Positions 9,646 to 19,113 of a stretch of DNA of 64,000 nucleotides are shown here, piece by piece; positions within the stretch are counted from its first letter, which is position 1; the number at the start of each line of letters is the position of its first letter. This DNA comes from Aurantiochytrium sp. KH105. Taxonomy: Eukaryota; Sar; Bigyra; Thraustochytrida; Thraustochytriidae. Position numbers and translations under genes: made by a program. The notes beneath the pieces were generated by a model that saw only the letters and a program-made list of their open reading frames with translations, had not been told where the DNA came from and ran no database searches. Where the stretch lies: assembly GCA_003116975.1 (NCBI GenBank), contig BGKB01000038.1, positions 186,001 to 250,000 of the forward strand, given 5' to 3'.

Positions 9646-10839
9646 TTAGTGATCGGGAATACATAAAACTTGTCGCAGAGTCTCGTTGAGAAAGGAAAAG
9701 TCGCCGTCGTTGAGAATGAGGACGTCGTAGATTTCCTTGTACTCCTCGAGACGCTCCGTTACGTTAAAGTTGAGAAATCCTACCTTGAGTTCGCGTGAGG
9801 CGCGCACGTCCTCGGAAAGAAGGCCCTCCGACATGTGCACATCGCCTGTGCTGTCGCCCACGAGCAGCACCGTGGCGTCTTCGTCATCGCCCCATGACGC
9901 TAAAAGCTGCTGCCGCGCCTCGGGCGCAGCATGCGTGAAGCGCTTGTTGAGCACCTGAAACGGTTCTCGACCGGCAAGCTCGGCCTCAAAGCCTCGCAGT
10001 GTTCCATTCTCGTTAAAGCAAAACTTGTTGGAAACTATTGTGATGTTGTCATAAAGCTGGCCGCGCTGGCGTAGAACTTCCTCGAGAACGTCTGCGATGC
10101 CGGCCGAGAAGATAAGAACAGGAATTCCAGCTTTGGAGAGCATGCTAAGGAACTCGGGCACGCCGGCACGCAGCTCGACTCGAGCGCGTCGCACCGCCTC
10201 GGCAACGTATTCCTTGCGAAAGCCGGCTTCCTTGAGCGCCTCGTGCGCCTTTTCGACCCATTCGACCATATACTTGTACTTTTGCTCGTGCGAGATCTCG
10301 GCAGAGATCTCGAGAGGAAAGTACTTTTCCTGTAGGCCACGCGCCACGCGATGGTACGAGTCGGGCAGCAAGCCGCACTCTTCAATTGTGCGGTGACACG
10401 AGTATCCGCGTTCCTCGCCGACCCAAAACGTTGTCATCGTGTAGTCAAAGTCAATCACTACGCGCAACTTGTCTTTGCCGGCTCGCTTGAGCATTTCAAT
10501 CTTCCCTGCAGCTGCCTCGGGATCTGTGAGAATCCGCTCGCCCTGCTTGAACGCGGCATCCCGCGGATCTGCGTGGAAACCACGTTTCTGCTGGCCCTGC
10601 GAGGAGGGCGCGCCCACTGCGTGTCGCTTGCGGACGCCGGACAAGAGCGCCCCGGCGAAGACCGCGGCCCAGACGGCCGTGCCCAAGCCCGCCGTCGTGG
10701 CGCTGACCTCGCTCATCCTGGCCCTGGTCCCTGTCGCCGCTGCCGCCTGCGCCGTGGCCTCTGTTGCGCTCTCGGGCTTGGCTAAAAGGGGCCGGGTTTG
10801 CGTCAGGCGAGTCGTTGCGCGGCGTGCGCCAGCTAGCAT
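9646..10839 (-). CDS. Cytosolic 5'-nucleotidase III-like (pyrimidine 5'-nucleotidase)
   Basis: This HAD-superfamily phosphatase removes phosphate from pyrimidine (or 7-methylguanosine) monophosphates. It is 397 residues, longer than the roughly 300 usual for NT5C3. HAD motif I is DFDYTMT at 130-136, with Asp130 as nucleophile and Asp132 as acid/base. Motif II is IFSAGI around 243-248. Motif III/IV is VGDSTGD at 327-333. WVGEERGYSCHRTIEECG after motif I is typical of the NT5C3 cap. The extra N-terminus is Arg/Thr-rich with a hydrophobic segment at about 51-69, suggesting an organelle signal or membrane anchor. The ATG at 10839 was chosen over an upstream TTG. Its start lies only 77 bp from the anoctamin stop on the same strand. 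Confidence 0.9.
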   Translation of the reverse strand: MLAGARRATTRLTQTRPLLAKPESATEATAQAAAATGTRARMSEVSATTAGLGTAVWAAVFAGALLSGVRKRHAVGAPSSQGQQKRGFHADPRDAAFKQGERILTDPEAAAGKIEMLKRAGKDKLRVVIDFDYTMTTFWVGEERGYSCHRTIEECGLLPDSYHRVARGLQEKYFPLEISAEISHEQKYKYMVEWVEKAHEALKEAGFRKEYVAEAVRRARVELRAGVPEFLSMLSKAGIPVLIFSAGIADVLEEVLRQRGQLYDNITIVSNKFCFNENGTLRGFEAELAGREPFQVLNKRFTHAAPEARQQLLASWGDDEDATVLLVGDSTGDVHMSEGLLSEDVRASRELKVGFLNFNVTERLEEYKEIYDVLILNDGDFSFLNETLRQVLCIPDH

Positions 10840-10857
10840 CAAGCTGCACGGCGATCA

Positions 10858-10899
10858 GGCGATCGATTGATCGATTCGTTCGATCGATCGATTCGTTCG
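10858..10899. repeat. GATC/GTTC tetranucleotide run before the nucleotidase gene
   Basis: GATCGATTGATCGATTCGTT-like units repeat in the 77-bp space between the anoctamin stop and the nucleotidase start. The sequence is nearly palindromic. Confidence 0.7.
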
Positions 10900-10916
10900 G
10901 ACGATTCCGGAATCCT

Positions 10917-13448
10917 CTACCGACGTTTCGCTATTGTTCCCAGGCTCTGGCGCTCGTTAGTGCTCAAGTACGTGTACACGAAGAGGAGCGCGCAGAGATG
11001 CTCCAGGAAGCCGGCAATGAGGACGCGGGCATGCAAGGTCAATGCGCCGCAGCCAACCCAATCGGGGGTCAGTTTATCCTGCTCAGAGGCGTCCTGCGCG
11101 CAATGTGAGTCGAAGCCGAAAACGCGATAGGCCACGTCGAGGGCACCCGTGGAGAGGGAGATCTGGACGCTGATGACGGGAATTGCCAGCCATATTGTCG
11201 CGTAGAGCGCCGAGAGCCATTCGCCTGGCGTCTCGAGCGCACTCATCGGCACCGTTCGCTTGGAAGCAAACATTAGGCGATAGCAAGTACCTCGAAAGGA
11301 AAAGAGGAGACGACACGATGCGGCGAGCGGCAAAAGGCCCCACGCGCTTGTAAACATGCACACATAGCCCATTTGGATGACAATGCTCAAGTAGTCGTCG
11401 TGCTCCGAATAACGCGGCAGGAGCGACTGCAGAATGACCTCGCTTGCGTTAAGCTTGTTCAAATCCGGCGTGTTCTTGAATTTGTGTATTTGCCGGCAAA
11501 ACTCTGCTTCCACGACTTGCGAGTCCGCCGCTGTTGTGTCTCGACTACCCCCTTGACGAACTTCTGCTTTCCCATCAGAGTTCTTGTGCGCCATCGTCAT
11601 CAACCTTTCGTAAAGAGTCTCGGCAGAGTAGACCAGGGCTGGCGCGTTCGAATCGCGGACAGGTTGCCCTCCTGCGTCGCTCCCGGGGTCAATGATTCTG
11701 CGTCTAGCGGCCTTAGCCGACAGAGCAAGACGAGCAATTCGCGAGGGCACAAAGGTCTCCAGAATGCCATTGACGAAGGAGGTGACCAAAACGGGTGTGA
11801 CAAAGGCCTCGTCGAGACGAATCTTGTCAGCGCGCCAGCCCCAAGGCGGAACAATATAGCCATGGCCCGCAGCGATGAGCCACTCTTGGATCGCGGCGCC
11901 AAAGGGCACGTATAAAAAGGTAATGGTCAAATACCACACAAACATATTGAGCCAAATGAAAAAGAAGGACTTGCGCACAAAAAACTTGTGAAAACCCTCC
12001 AAGGTCTCGTGGCCCTCTTGCACGGTGAGCCAAAAGGTGAGTCTGCGGAAGAATGAAGTTTGAAAAACGTCGAGAATGAGCCCCATGGCAATGCCTTGGC
12101 ACAGAATATAGACCCAGCGGTCGGTGCCAACTGTTGCAGCCTCGTGAGAGAAGCAAACACCCCAATAACGGCAACCAGACGGCTGCGTTGCAAGCATAAG
12201 TGGAAATTCTTCGCGATGTACAAAATATTCCCGGTAACAATTGGGAGGCCACATGGACTCGGGCACATCTTCCATCGCCTGTGAACCGTTGCCAATGCCA
12301 CTTTGGTAAAGCAGAAACTCGCAGCACTCGCACGTGGGGGCGTGCTTGCCAAACACGTACCATTGCGTGAAAAAGAGACTCACGGGAACCAAAAGGAGAA
12401 TATTGACGGCCACAAAAAGCATGGTGAAGGCGCCCGCCGCGATACGTCGCCGTTGCCGACGAGATGCCGATGCCTCTCGAAGCGATGCCGGAACATTGGG
12501 ATTTAGAATGCTTCCTGGGGCACTGACCACGTGGCGCGACTTCCATTGGCGGGCTAGAGTCATGACGCGAAAGGTCCACCTTCGAGCGAGCCAAGGGCCC
12601 CAAGCTCCGCATGTAAAGACGCCAAAGACACCGAGAAGAATCACATACGCATCCCACGACACGAAACGAACAAGCAGATAGTTGGCTGTGGACAATGTAG
12701 TTAGCGCAAGAACGCACCTTCGGTAGTGCAAGAGAAACTCGATCGAGACAGAGATTCGATCTCCAAATTGTTGACGAAGTGTCTCTGTACGCATGGTCTC
12801 ACTTGTTTGCAAAATCCAATGATGCCACACGTGCAGTAGACGCGCTCGTAAACGTGCGGCTAGCCCGAAGTTTGGAGGCGCAGAATAGCCAAGGGAATGG
12901 AGAAATGCCTCGTTAAAGTACTCATCCTGTAATGGAAAGATGTCATGCACAACGCTCTCCAGCGGGGTGGAACGTTCGCCGCCTCTGGTGACGTCAAATG
13001 AGCGCGCGACACCGTTGGCATTTGTATTGATGTCATCCAAGCATTGCTGAATAATGCAATTGGTGAGGACGAGCTCTTCGGCGGGTGACAAGTCGCTGAC
13101 GTGGTGGCTTGCAAAGAGCTTCTCGTCGGTGATGGGAACGTTCAGTTTTGCGTTTTGTCGTCGAATCAACTCTCGCTGCAGCGTCAACGATGGCTCGTGG
13201 GCGTTGGCGTCGAGTATGAGAACAATGTACTCGGGTGTGTCTGCTGTCTCGAGAAGAACGCCAACATGAAGGTTTGCTTTTATGAGGGCTTGGACGAGAG
13301 CGCAATGTAGTTCTTGGGCCTGACGCTTGTCGATACCCTCGTCAGGGGCCGCTATGCGTAGAACGATTGCGAACGAGTATGCTAGGGTTGTGGCACTCTT
13401 TGTTGGTGTTGATGACGATGCCGGTGGCTCTGCGTGCACGCGTGTCAT
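10917..13448 (-). CDS. Anoctamin (TMEM16) family membrane protein
   Basis: This 843-residue protein of the anoctamin fold is predicted to be a lipid scramblase or ion channel. Family landmarks are LRQQFGDRISVSIEFL at about 224-239, just before the first membrane helix, the TM6 motif VNGILETFVPSRIARL at 559-574, and YLSIVIQMGYVCMFTSAWGL at 686-705, matching the TM7 region. About ten hydrophobic segments follow a soluble N-terminal domain of some 230 residues. By eye, the TM6 calcium ligands are kept (Asn560, Glu564). The TM7/TM8 acids are replaced (Ser688, Ser717, Thr721). A Cys-rich loop lies at about 373-430. The start is the ATG at 13448; an upstream TTG is ignored. Channel or scramblase activity cannot be decided. 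Confidence 0.85.
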   Translation of the reverse strand: MTRVHAEPPASSSTPTKSATTLAYSFAIVLRIAAPDEGIDKRQAQELHCALVQALIKANLHVGVLLETADTPEYIVLILDANAHEPSLTLQRELIRRQNAKLNVPITDEKLFASHHVSDLSPAEELVLTNCIIQQCLDDINTNANGVARSFDVTRGGERSTPLESVVHDIFPLQDEYFNEAFLHSLGYSAPPNFGLAARLRARLLHVWHHWILQTSETMRTETLRQQFGDRISVSIEFLLHYRRCVLALTTLSTANYLLVRFVSWDAYVILLGVFGVFTCGAWGPWLARRWTFRVMTLARQWKSRHVVSAPGSILNPNVPASLREASASRRQRRRIAAGAFTMLFVAVNILLLVPVSLFFTQWYVFGKHAPTCECCEFLLYQSGIGNGSQAMEDVPESMWPPNCYREYFVHREEFPLMLATQPSGCRYWGVCFSHEAATVGTDRWVYILCQGIAMGLILDVFQTSFFRRLTFWLTVQEGHETLEGFHKFFVRKSFFFIWLNMFVWYLTITFLYVPFGAAIQEWLIAAGHGYIVPPWGWRADKIRLDEAFVTPVLVTSFVNGILETFVPSRIARLALSAKAARRRIIDPGSDAGGQPVRDSNAPALVYSAETLYERLMTMAHKNSDGKAEVRQGGSRDTTAADSQVVEAEFCRQIHKFKNTPDLNKLNASEVILQSLLPRYSEHDDYLSIVIQMGYVCMFTSAWGLLPLAASCRLLFSFRGTCYRLMFASKRTVPMSALETPGEWLSALYATIWLAIPVISVQISLSTGALDVAYRVFGFDSHCAQDASEQDKLTPDWVGCGALTLHARVLIAGFLEHLCALLFVYTYLSTNERQSLGTIAKRR

Positions 13449-14376
13449 GGGATAGCTTGGCTTTGTTGTTTGCAAACCTACTTCTCTCCCTCCCTACCTA
13501 CCGAGCCAGCTAGCTGTTCTAATAAGGGGCCTTGCTTCCTCCTTTTGCGATTACGAGAGACGCTACAGCTCGCTCGTGCTCTGCTCTTTCGAAGAGTTAT
13601 CAGGCCATACGGGCGTGAATGCTCGGCAATCAAGCCCGACTAAACACACACACACACACGCACAAGTGTAGACCCGCAAAAAGAGACGAACAACAGATCC
13701 TGATCGAAAAGGAGCCCAGCCACATGATTCAACTTGCCTCTCTGCCAACGGCCATGTCGTATGTTCTCCCAAGCGCAGCACCAATTTGCTGCCTTTCCAG
13801 CACTTAAATATGTATCCAATCTTATCCTCCAATTGGCCTCGCCGCCGCACTGCATATCCATTCTATCCTGTATTGCTCGTAAAATCCTTTATCATGCAGA
13901 GTCCCGCCAGTGCAATCAAGTGCAACCAAGTGCACTGCAGTAGTATCTTCATCTGGCTGCAGGTCCTTGGCCGCCGCAAGTCAAGTCGCAAGTGCGACTT
14001 GGCCTCGTGCGCGCACTCGCTCAGCCAAGCTCAAGTGGACGGGCCCCGCGCATCCCCAGCCCACCCTCTCTTTGCTCTCGCGCCACAACATGCGAAAAAA
14101 CCAGCAGCAGCTGCAGTGCAGTGCGAAAGCTGCAGTGCGAAAGCTAGCTGCAGCGTGCAAGCAGGCCTTGCTTGCCAGCAACCAAATGATCTGTGGCTGC
14201 CTGCCAGCTGCACAATGATCTATCTATCTAGTATCTATCTGCACTGCGATCCCACTGCACTGCCTGCGGCAGCGGCTGCTGCAGCGGTGCTTAGTACTTA
14301 TGTTGTAGTGTATAGGCCTAGTGCACGCGACGCTGCAAGTCGCGTTGAAGGCACAAGCACGCACAGAAGAAGGAAA

Positions 14377-14378
<2 letters not shown>

Positions 14379-14417
<39 letters not shown>
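14379..14417. repeat. (GAAA)n microsatellite
   Basis: About ten uninterrupted GAAA units lie upstream of V-ATPase D. Confidence 0.95.
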
Positions 14418-14498
14418 GCGGGAAGGAGAGCGCGGCCCCGCACGCACCCGGCGAGCGCGCGGCGCAGAGGCCGATCGGGCGGGCGGAGAGCGCACGCG

Positions 14499-14500
14499 GG

Positions 14501-14551
<51 letters not shown>
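14499..14551. repeat. (GGCA)n microsatellite
   Basis: About thirteen tandem GGCA units lie 80 bp after the GAAA array and about 300 bp before the V-ATPase D start. Confidence 0.95.
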
Positions 14552-14556
<5 letters not shown>

Positions 14557-14845
14557 ACGCGCGCGAGCGAAGCAGGCGCGTCCGGGCCGGCGCAGAGCGC
14601 GATCGAGGGGCCTGCGGCGGGCGGGCGAGCGAGCTAAGTGAGGCTGCCTGCAGGCGGCGAGGCAAGCTAGGCAAAGCAGGCATCTTTCTTTCGCGTGCAC
14701 GCTCGGCGCGACGCGGGCAGCGCAGGCGGCAGCGGCGACGTGCGCGCGCGCGGCGCGGAGGGAGAGGAGAGGAGGGGCCGGGAGGAGCAGGCGCGGACGA
14801 GCGCGGCAAGTGCGAGCGTGCGCGCGGTGAGGAGAAGAAGGCACC

Positions 14846-15568
14846 ATGAGCAGCTCGGACCGCATCGATGGCGTCTTCGCCACCCGAATGAACCAGCAGA
14901 CGTACAAGGCCAAGGTCAAGGGCGCCGAGAAGGGCTACGAGCTGCTGAAGAAGAAGGCAGACGCTCTCAAGGCCAGGTTCCGCGCGCTCTTGAAGGAGAT
15001 CAGGGACGCCAAGATGGCGCTTGCAGAGGAGATGCCGGCCGCCTTCTTGGGACTTGCCAGTGCAATGTACCTAAACGAGAAGTTCCGGGACAATGTCGCC
15101 TACGAGGTCAAGGACGCATCCGTGCGCGTGTTCGCCTCGGAAGATAACGTTGCCGGCGTGCGGCTTCCGGTGTTTCAGGAGAACTTTATTGAATCGCAAG
15201 GCGATCGCTTTGGACTTACGCAGGGTGGCCAGACCATCGAGCAGGCCAAAAAGAAGTTCCAGTCCCTCATCCTCAAGCTCGTCAAGCTCGCCAGTCTGCA
15301 GACCTCCTTTGTCACCCTCGATGAGGCGCTCAAGGTCACCAACCGCCGCGTCAACGCTCTCGAGTTCGTCGTCATCCCGCGCATGACCGCCACTGTCAAG
15401 TACATTGCCAAGGAGCTCGATGAGATGGAGCGCGAAGAGTTCTTCCGCCTGAAAAAGGTCGTGGCCATGTCGGACGACGGTCCTCCCCCCGAGGACGTCG
15501 ACACCAAGGAGGCCGAGACCGCGCTGCCTGGCTTCGACGAGAGCAACGAGGACGACGTCATTTTTTAA
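14846..15568 (+). CDS. ATP6V1D: V-type proton ATPase subunit D
   Basis: Subunit D is the central rotor shaft of the V1 sector and couples ATP hydrolysis to proton pumping into acidic organelles. The 240-residue length is typical (yeast Vma8 is 256). The N-terminal helix reads [20 protein letters not shown], followed by [20 protein letters not shown], the standard start of this family. The C-terminal helix contains [21 protein letters not shown], the most conserved stretch, at about 175-195. The tail is acidic and ends in DDVIF. ACC precedes the ATG at 14846. The gene is followed by a long pyrimidine-rich 3' region. Confidence 0.97.
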   Translation: MSSSDRIDGVFATRMNQQTYKAKVKGAEKGYELLKKKADALKARFRALLKEIRDAKMALAEEMPAAFLGLASAMYLNEKFRDNVAYEVKDASVRVFASEDNVAGVRLPVFQENFIESQGDRFGLTQGGQTIEQAKKKFQSLILKLVKLASLQTSFVTLDEALKVTNRRVNALEFVVIPRMTATVKYIAKELDEMEREEFFRLKKVVAMSDDGPPPEDVDTKEAETALPGFDESNEDDVIF

Positions 15569-16100
15569 GAGTTTCACCGTGTTGCGTGATGATAACAAAC
15601 AATCCCTTTTTCTTTCTTTTTCTTTGCGTTGCTTTTTTTTCTCTTCTTTCTTCCCAGTTCCTTTCGTTTCTTTCCTTGCTCGTTTCAATTTATTCTCAAG
15701 AACTCTATTTCTCCTTCTTTCTTTTTTTCTTTTTTTTTCGTCTTTCGGTATATCATACCACGTCGTAGGCCTAAACTACAGTCCTGAGTTGGTGTGATCC
15801 CGTGATTATGCACGAAAGGACACAACTTGTGATGAAAATCTTTTACTGACTCCGCTTGATGCATTGTTTACGCATCGGCGGTCGAGGAATTCCAAGGGCA
15901 TAACAGTAACTGGACAATCTTGAAAGGCCTACAAGAGAATGAAAAGAAAGGAACCGAGGAAAGGGAGGGACAAGCTATTCTTCTATTGACTCTGGCACAC
16001 ACACATGATCTTATTACTTACTTGAAAGATGTTATTTTTAGAGAGAGGGAGGAAGATGAACACGAAAGGGTAGGTCCAGCGAAAAGCTGGCTGGAAAGAC
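15569..16100. other. Convergent gap with pyrimidine-rich 3' region
   Basis: T- and C-rich tracts run from about 15600 to 15745, immediately after V-ATPase D, and probably belong to its 3' UTR. The remainder up to the EF-hand stop has no gene. Confidence 0.5.
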
Positions 16101-17330
16101 TTACTCGTCGTCCTCGTCCTCGTCGTCTCCGGAGAGAGAAGACACCCATTTGACAAAGGTAACAAGGAATTCCATAAAGGTAATTTCTCCTGAGCCATCG
16201 AGATCGAGCTCCTTCCAGCGCTCCGCGCTCATGAAACCACTGATGAGCTCGTCGTGCGTGCTCTCCTTGCGCACAATCGTCTTTCGGACTTTTTGCGGGC
16301 CAGCCACGGGCTTTTCCTGCTCGCCGCTGTGGGCCGACCTTCCAGAACCTGGCGCATTTGCGGGGTTCTTCACCTCGCCAGACTCAATGTCGATTTCACC
16401 GCTCTCAGAGAGTTCTTTGTTGTTTTTCCACTCGTGGACGGCCATATTGCGGCCGGAGGAAGAGGTACGCACCATCTGATCGAATTGAAGAAGATTCTTG
16501 TCCTTGCTACCTTGCTTGTTGAAGAGCCCAGCAAAGCTTCCACGGCGACTGCCCGAGCGTTTTTGCGCGGCCAAGAGGAGCTGCGCAGGGTCCACGGAGT
16601 TGCGACGCGCTTGCGAGTCCCGTCGTCGCTGATTGCTTGCGCGCGTATCTTTTGTCATTTCTGCCTCCCCGGTGCTCTGGTTGAGCGCCTCTTGCATGTC
16701 GTGGTAGCTGATGACACCTGAGCACGAAACGTCAAAGGCGAGGAACATCTCGGTTGCGAGCTCAAATACACGGCGAACTCCCTTGGTGTCTGCAAAGATT
16801 TTAGAAGCAGACTTGACTTCGGCGTCATCGGCGAGCTCCGGAATAAGGTCGAGAATATACGCAAGACCGATGCAGCAAATGAGTTCCTTGAATTGAACCG
16901 AGCCGTCTTTGGAGACGTCAGCATCGACGAAGATCTCCTTGATCACCTCCTTGCTGATGCCAGGGTTGAGTTTGTGCATGAGGATTTCCACCTCATTGAA
17001 CTCGAGGCTGCCGCTCTGATCCGTGTCGGTCTCGTCGTACAGTCTGTGCAGCTCGCGAAAAGTCTTTTGCATTTTGGGAAAGTTCAATAGAACACGATTC
17101 ACGCACGAATTATGGGTTCTGCCAGCCTGCATGCGCTCCTTGTTCTTCTCTTTGAGGGTCTTGACGACGCGCTGCTCCAGAGCGCTTTGCGCCTCGTAGG
17201 CTACCTTTCGCGGCTTTTGATTGTACTCAACGGAGCCGACTTCAGGATGTGAGTTGCTGCGGACCACGCGCTCCAACGAATGCGTCTGGGCGACGGTCGT
17301 CTTCTTCGCAACGCTTGCTGTGCCCCCCAT
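16101..17330 (-). CDS. Four-EF-hand calcium sensor with a long insertion, likely myristoylated
   Basis: This is a 409-residue calcium-binding protein. Canonical 12-residue loops occur at 102-113 (DTDQSGSLEFNE), 138-149 (DVSKDGSVQFKE), 200-211 (DVSCSGVISYHD) and 376-387 (DLDGSGEITFME). Loops 3 and 4 are separated by about 164 residues of basic, Ser-rich, apparently disordered sequence, where 30 or so would be usual. The N-terminus MGGTAS fits the N-myristoylation consensus (Gly2, Ser6), suggesting membrane attachment. The C-terminus is a run of Asp/Glu. Related families would be calcineurin B-like or neuronal-calcium-sensor-like proteins, but the insertion prevents a closer call. The ATG at 17330 is unambiguous. 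Confidence 0.85.
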   Translation of the reverse strand: MGGTASVAKKTTVAQTHSLERVVRSNSHPEVGSVEYNQKPRKVAYEAQSALEQRVVKTLKEKNKERMQAGRTHNSCVNRVLLNFPKMQKTFRELHRLYDETDTDQSGSLEFNEVEILMHKLNPGISKEVIKEIFVDADVSKDGSVQFKELICCIGLAYILDLIPELADDAEVKSASKIFADTKGVRRVFELATEMFLAFDVSCSGVISYHDMQEALNQSTGEAEMTKDTRASNQRRRDSQARRNSVDPAQLLLAAQKRSGSRRGSFAGLFNKQGSKDKNLLQFDQMVRTSSSGRNMAVHEWKNNKELSESGEIDIESGEVKNPANAPGSGRSAHSGEQEKPVAGPQKVRKTIVRKESTHDELISGFMSAERWKELDLDGSGEITFMEFLVTFVKWVSSLSGDDEDEDDE

Positions 17331-17867
17331 GGTGCGTAATGCGCGAAGCGTGCGCTGCGCTTTCTACGTTCGTCAATAACCTCGACGCCTGGCTTTTGTA
17401 TGGAGGCGGCAGCAGAAGGTTCGCTTTGGACAGGAGGATGTCCTGCGGCACGGCTCCGTCACTTCAAGCTCGTTTGATATGCACCAAGTTTCTCGCGCGC
17501 GCGCGCCCAAGCGCACGCACGACACCAACGCTGTCTGCTCTCACGGCAGCCGGTCGACGTGCGTGGCGGCGAGGCCACGATGCGCCGCGGACGCCACCTG
17601 ATCTGATCTTGACTAACCTTGGTTGGTTTGTTTGCCCCACGGCGCCACAAGAAAGGTCAAGCAAGCGAAGACCCACCAGGTCGATGTTGTAACTCGAAAA
17701 AAATGCCCCGTGGCTTGCCGGAACTCTTCGGGCGTCCGGACTCGGGGCCGGAAGGTGGAAATGGCTTGAACGAATAAGTGCGAACCCGCACCTTCCCAAT
17801 AACGCCGCACGCAAAAGAAGGAGAGATTTGTTTTATGAGAATACGCCCCTCACTCTTACTCACTCTT

Positions 17868-17868
<1 letters not shown>

Positions 17869-17899
<31 letters not shown>
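17869..17899. repeat. (CT)n microsatellite
   Basis: An uninterrupted CT dinucleotide run of about 15 units. Confidence 0.95.
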
Positions 17900-17902
<3 letters not shown>

Positions 17903-18657
17903 GACTAGCTTGCAAGCTGGCTAGCTGGCCGGTTGGTCGGCTGGCCTGGCTGGCTGCTTGCTTGTGTGCAATCTACCTGATTGTGTGTAGTACCAAACTC
18001 AGAAAATTTTCCTCTGTTGATCGGGCCAGAATCGGAGCTGTTGCTCTGATCAGTAGAGATGAAAATGGCGTCACCAAGAGCAGAATTAATTAGAAAGCAT
18101 CAGCGCCGCGCCTCCGCGCTCACCAACGGACAAATTTCGCGCTAGACTCCGCCACTGCCCCCCATCCCCTCCCTCTTGCACCGCTTCCGCCGCTGGGTCG
18201 GTACATGACGCTCGAGCGGCGACTGCTCTACGAAAGCGCATTCGGCACGGACGCGGGTCTGTGCACGAGCAGCGCCCCCAAACGTGCGACAAAGAACTGT
18301 GCAGCTTTTGCGGCGAGCGGGACAAAGGACTCTTGAGGCCCTCCCGCAAGCTAAGCTCCCCGGACAGTTCAGTTGCAATTTCGGTTATGATCAACCGCTC
18401 TAGAAAGCCGTTTCAGACTAACCACCTATAACGATGACAGAAAAACAAACCAACCTAACTGTCGCGCCGTTCATGATCGCATCGCACTGCACTGCACGTG
18501 TGGATGGATGATTTTTTCCCGCGGCGCCGACCTAACGACCGCCGCCGCCGCGCGCGAGGGCCCCAATCTCGAATCCTCCGTCGCGTCTGGCAGGCACGGC
18601 GCCGCGAAGAAGCGGGGCCGCCGCGGTGGTTGGGCGCTCGAGCGAGCGAGGAAGCTA

Positions 18658-18703
18658 GCAGAAAAGCGCAGCAGAAAAGCGCAGCAGAAAAGCGCAGCAG
18701 GCG
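18658..18703. repeat. 13-bp tandem repeat, three and a half copies
   Basis: The unit AGCAGAAAAGCGC recurs head to tail with no mismatch seen. Confidence 0.9.
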
Positions 18704-18847
18704 AGCTTTTGGCTTTTGCCTTGCTTGTCGAGTTGCTAGTACTACGCACACTGCACAGACCAAGCGAGCGAGCGCAGTCTGACAAACAAACGACCTTTGC
18801 AGCCCATAAACTTTGCGCTCGCGCCCGCGACCAGACGACAGGCAGTC

Positions 18848-18890
18848 AGGCAAGGCAAGGCGAGGCAAGGCTAAGCTAGGCAAGGCAAGC
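18848..18890. repeat. GCAAG/AAGGC pentamer array
   Basis: Imperfect pentamers of CAAGG and CGAGG type precede the coiled-coil gene by about 220 bp. They resemble the AAGCC arrays near the MFS gene. Confidence 0.75.
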
Positions 18891-19113
18891 GTGCGCGCAG
18901 AGCAGACCAGTGCGTGCGTGCACAGCGCCGTGCAGCGCTCAGCAGCGTGGAGAAAGGGAGTCGTCGCGGCAACGACCGAGACATTGATTGATCGACGTCG
19001 AAGGCTGGCCCCTTCGTGCACGCCAAGCAGCTCGCCGCCGCGGTGGCAGCAGCAGAGACACGGAGCCGAAAGAGAGCGGGAGCGCTTGAGGAGGAAAACG
19101 TTGGGCGGTCGGT

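Larger units (their letters stand above)
13449..14845. other. 1.4-kb divergent intergenic region, microsatellite-rich
   Basis: This lies between the anoctamin and V-ATPase D starts. It holds a CA run at 13643-13659, CTGCAGTGCA-type words at about 13905-14270, a GAAA array, a GGCA array and a GC-rich 5' leader. The open frames are products of the repeats. No gene is supported. Confidence 0.6.
17331..19113. other. 1.8-kb divergent intergenic region
   Basis: This lies between the EF-hand and coiled-coil protein starts. It contains a CT dinucleotide run (17869-17899), CTGG/CTAG-rich sequence just after it, a 13-bp tandem repeat (18658-18703) and an AAGGC array (18848-18890). TGCACTGCA words occur near 18484-18498. 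No gene is supported. Confidence 0.55.
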
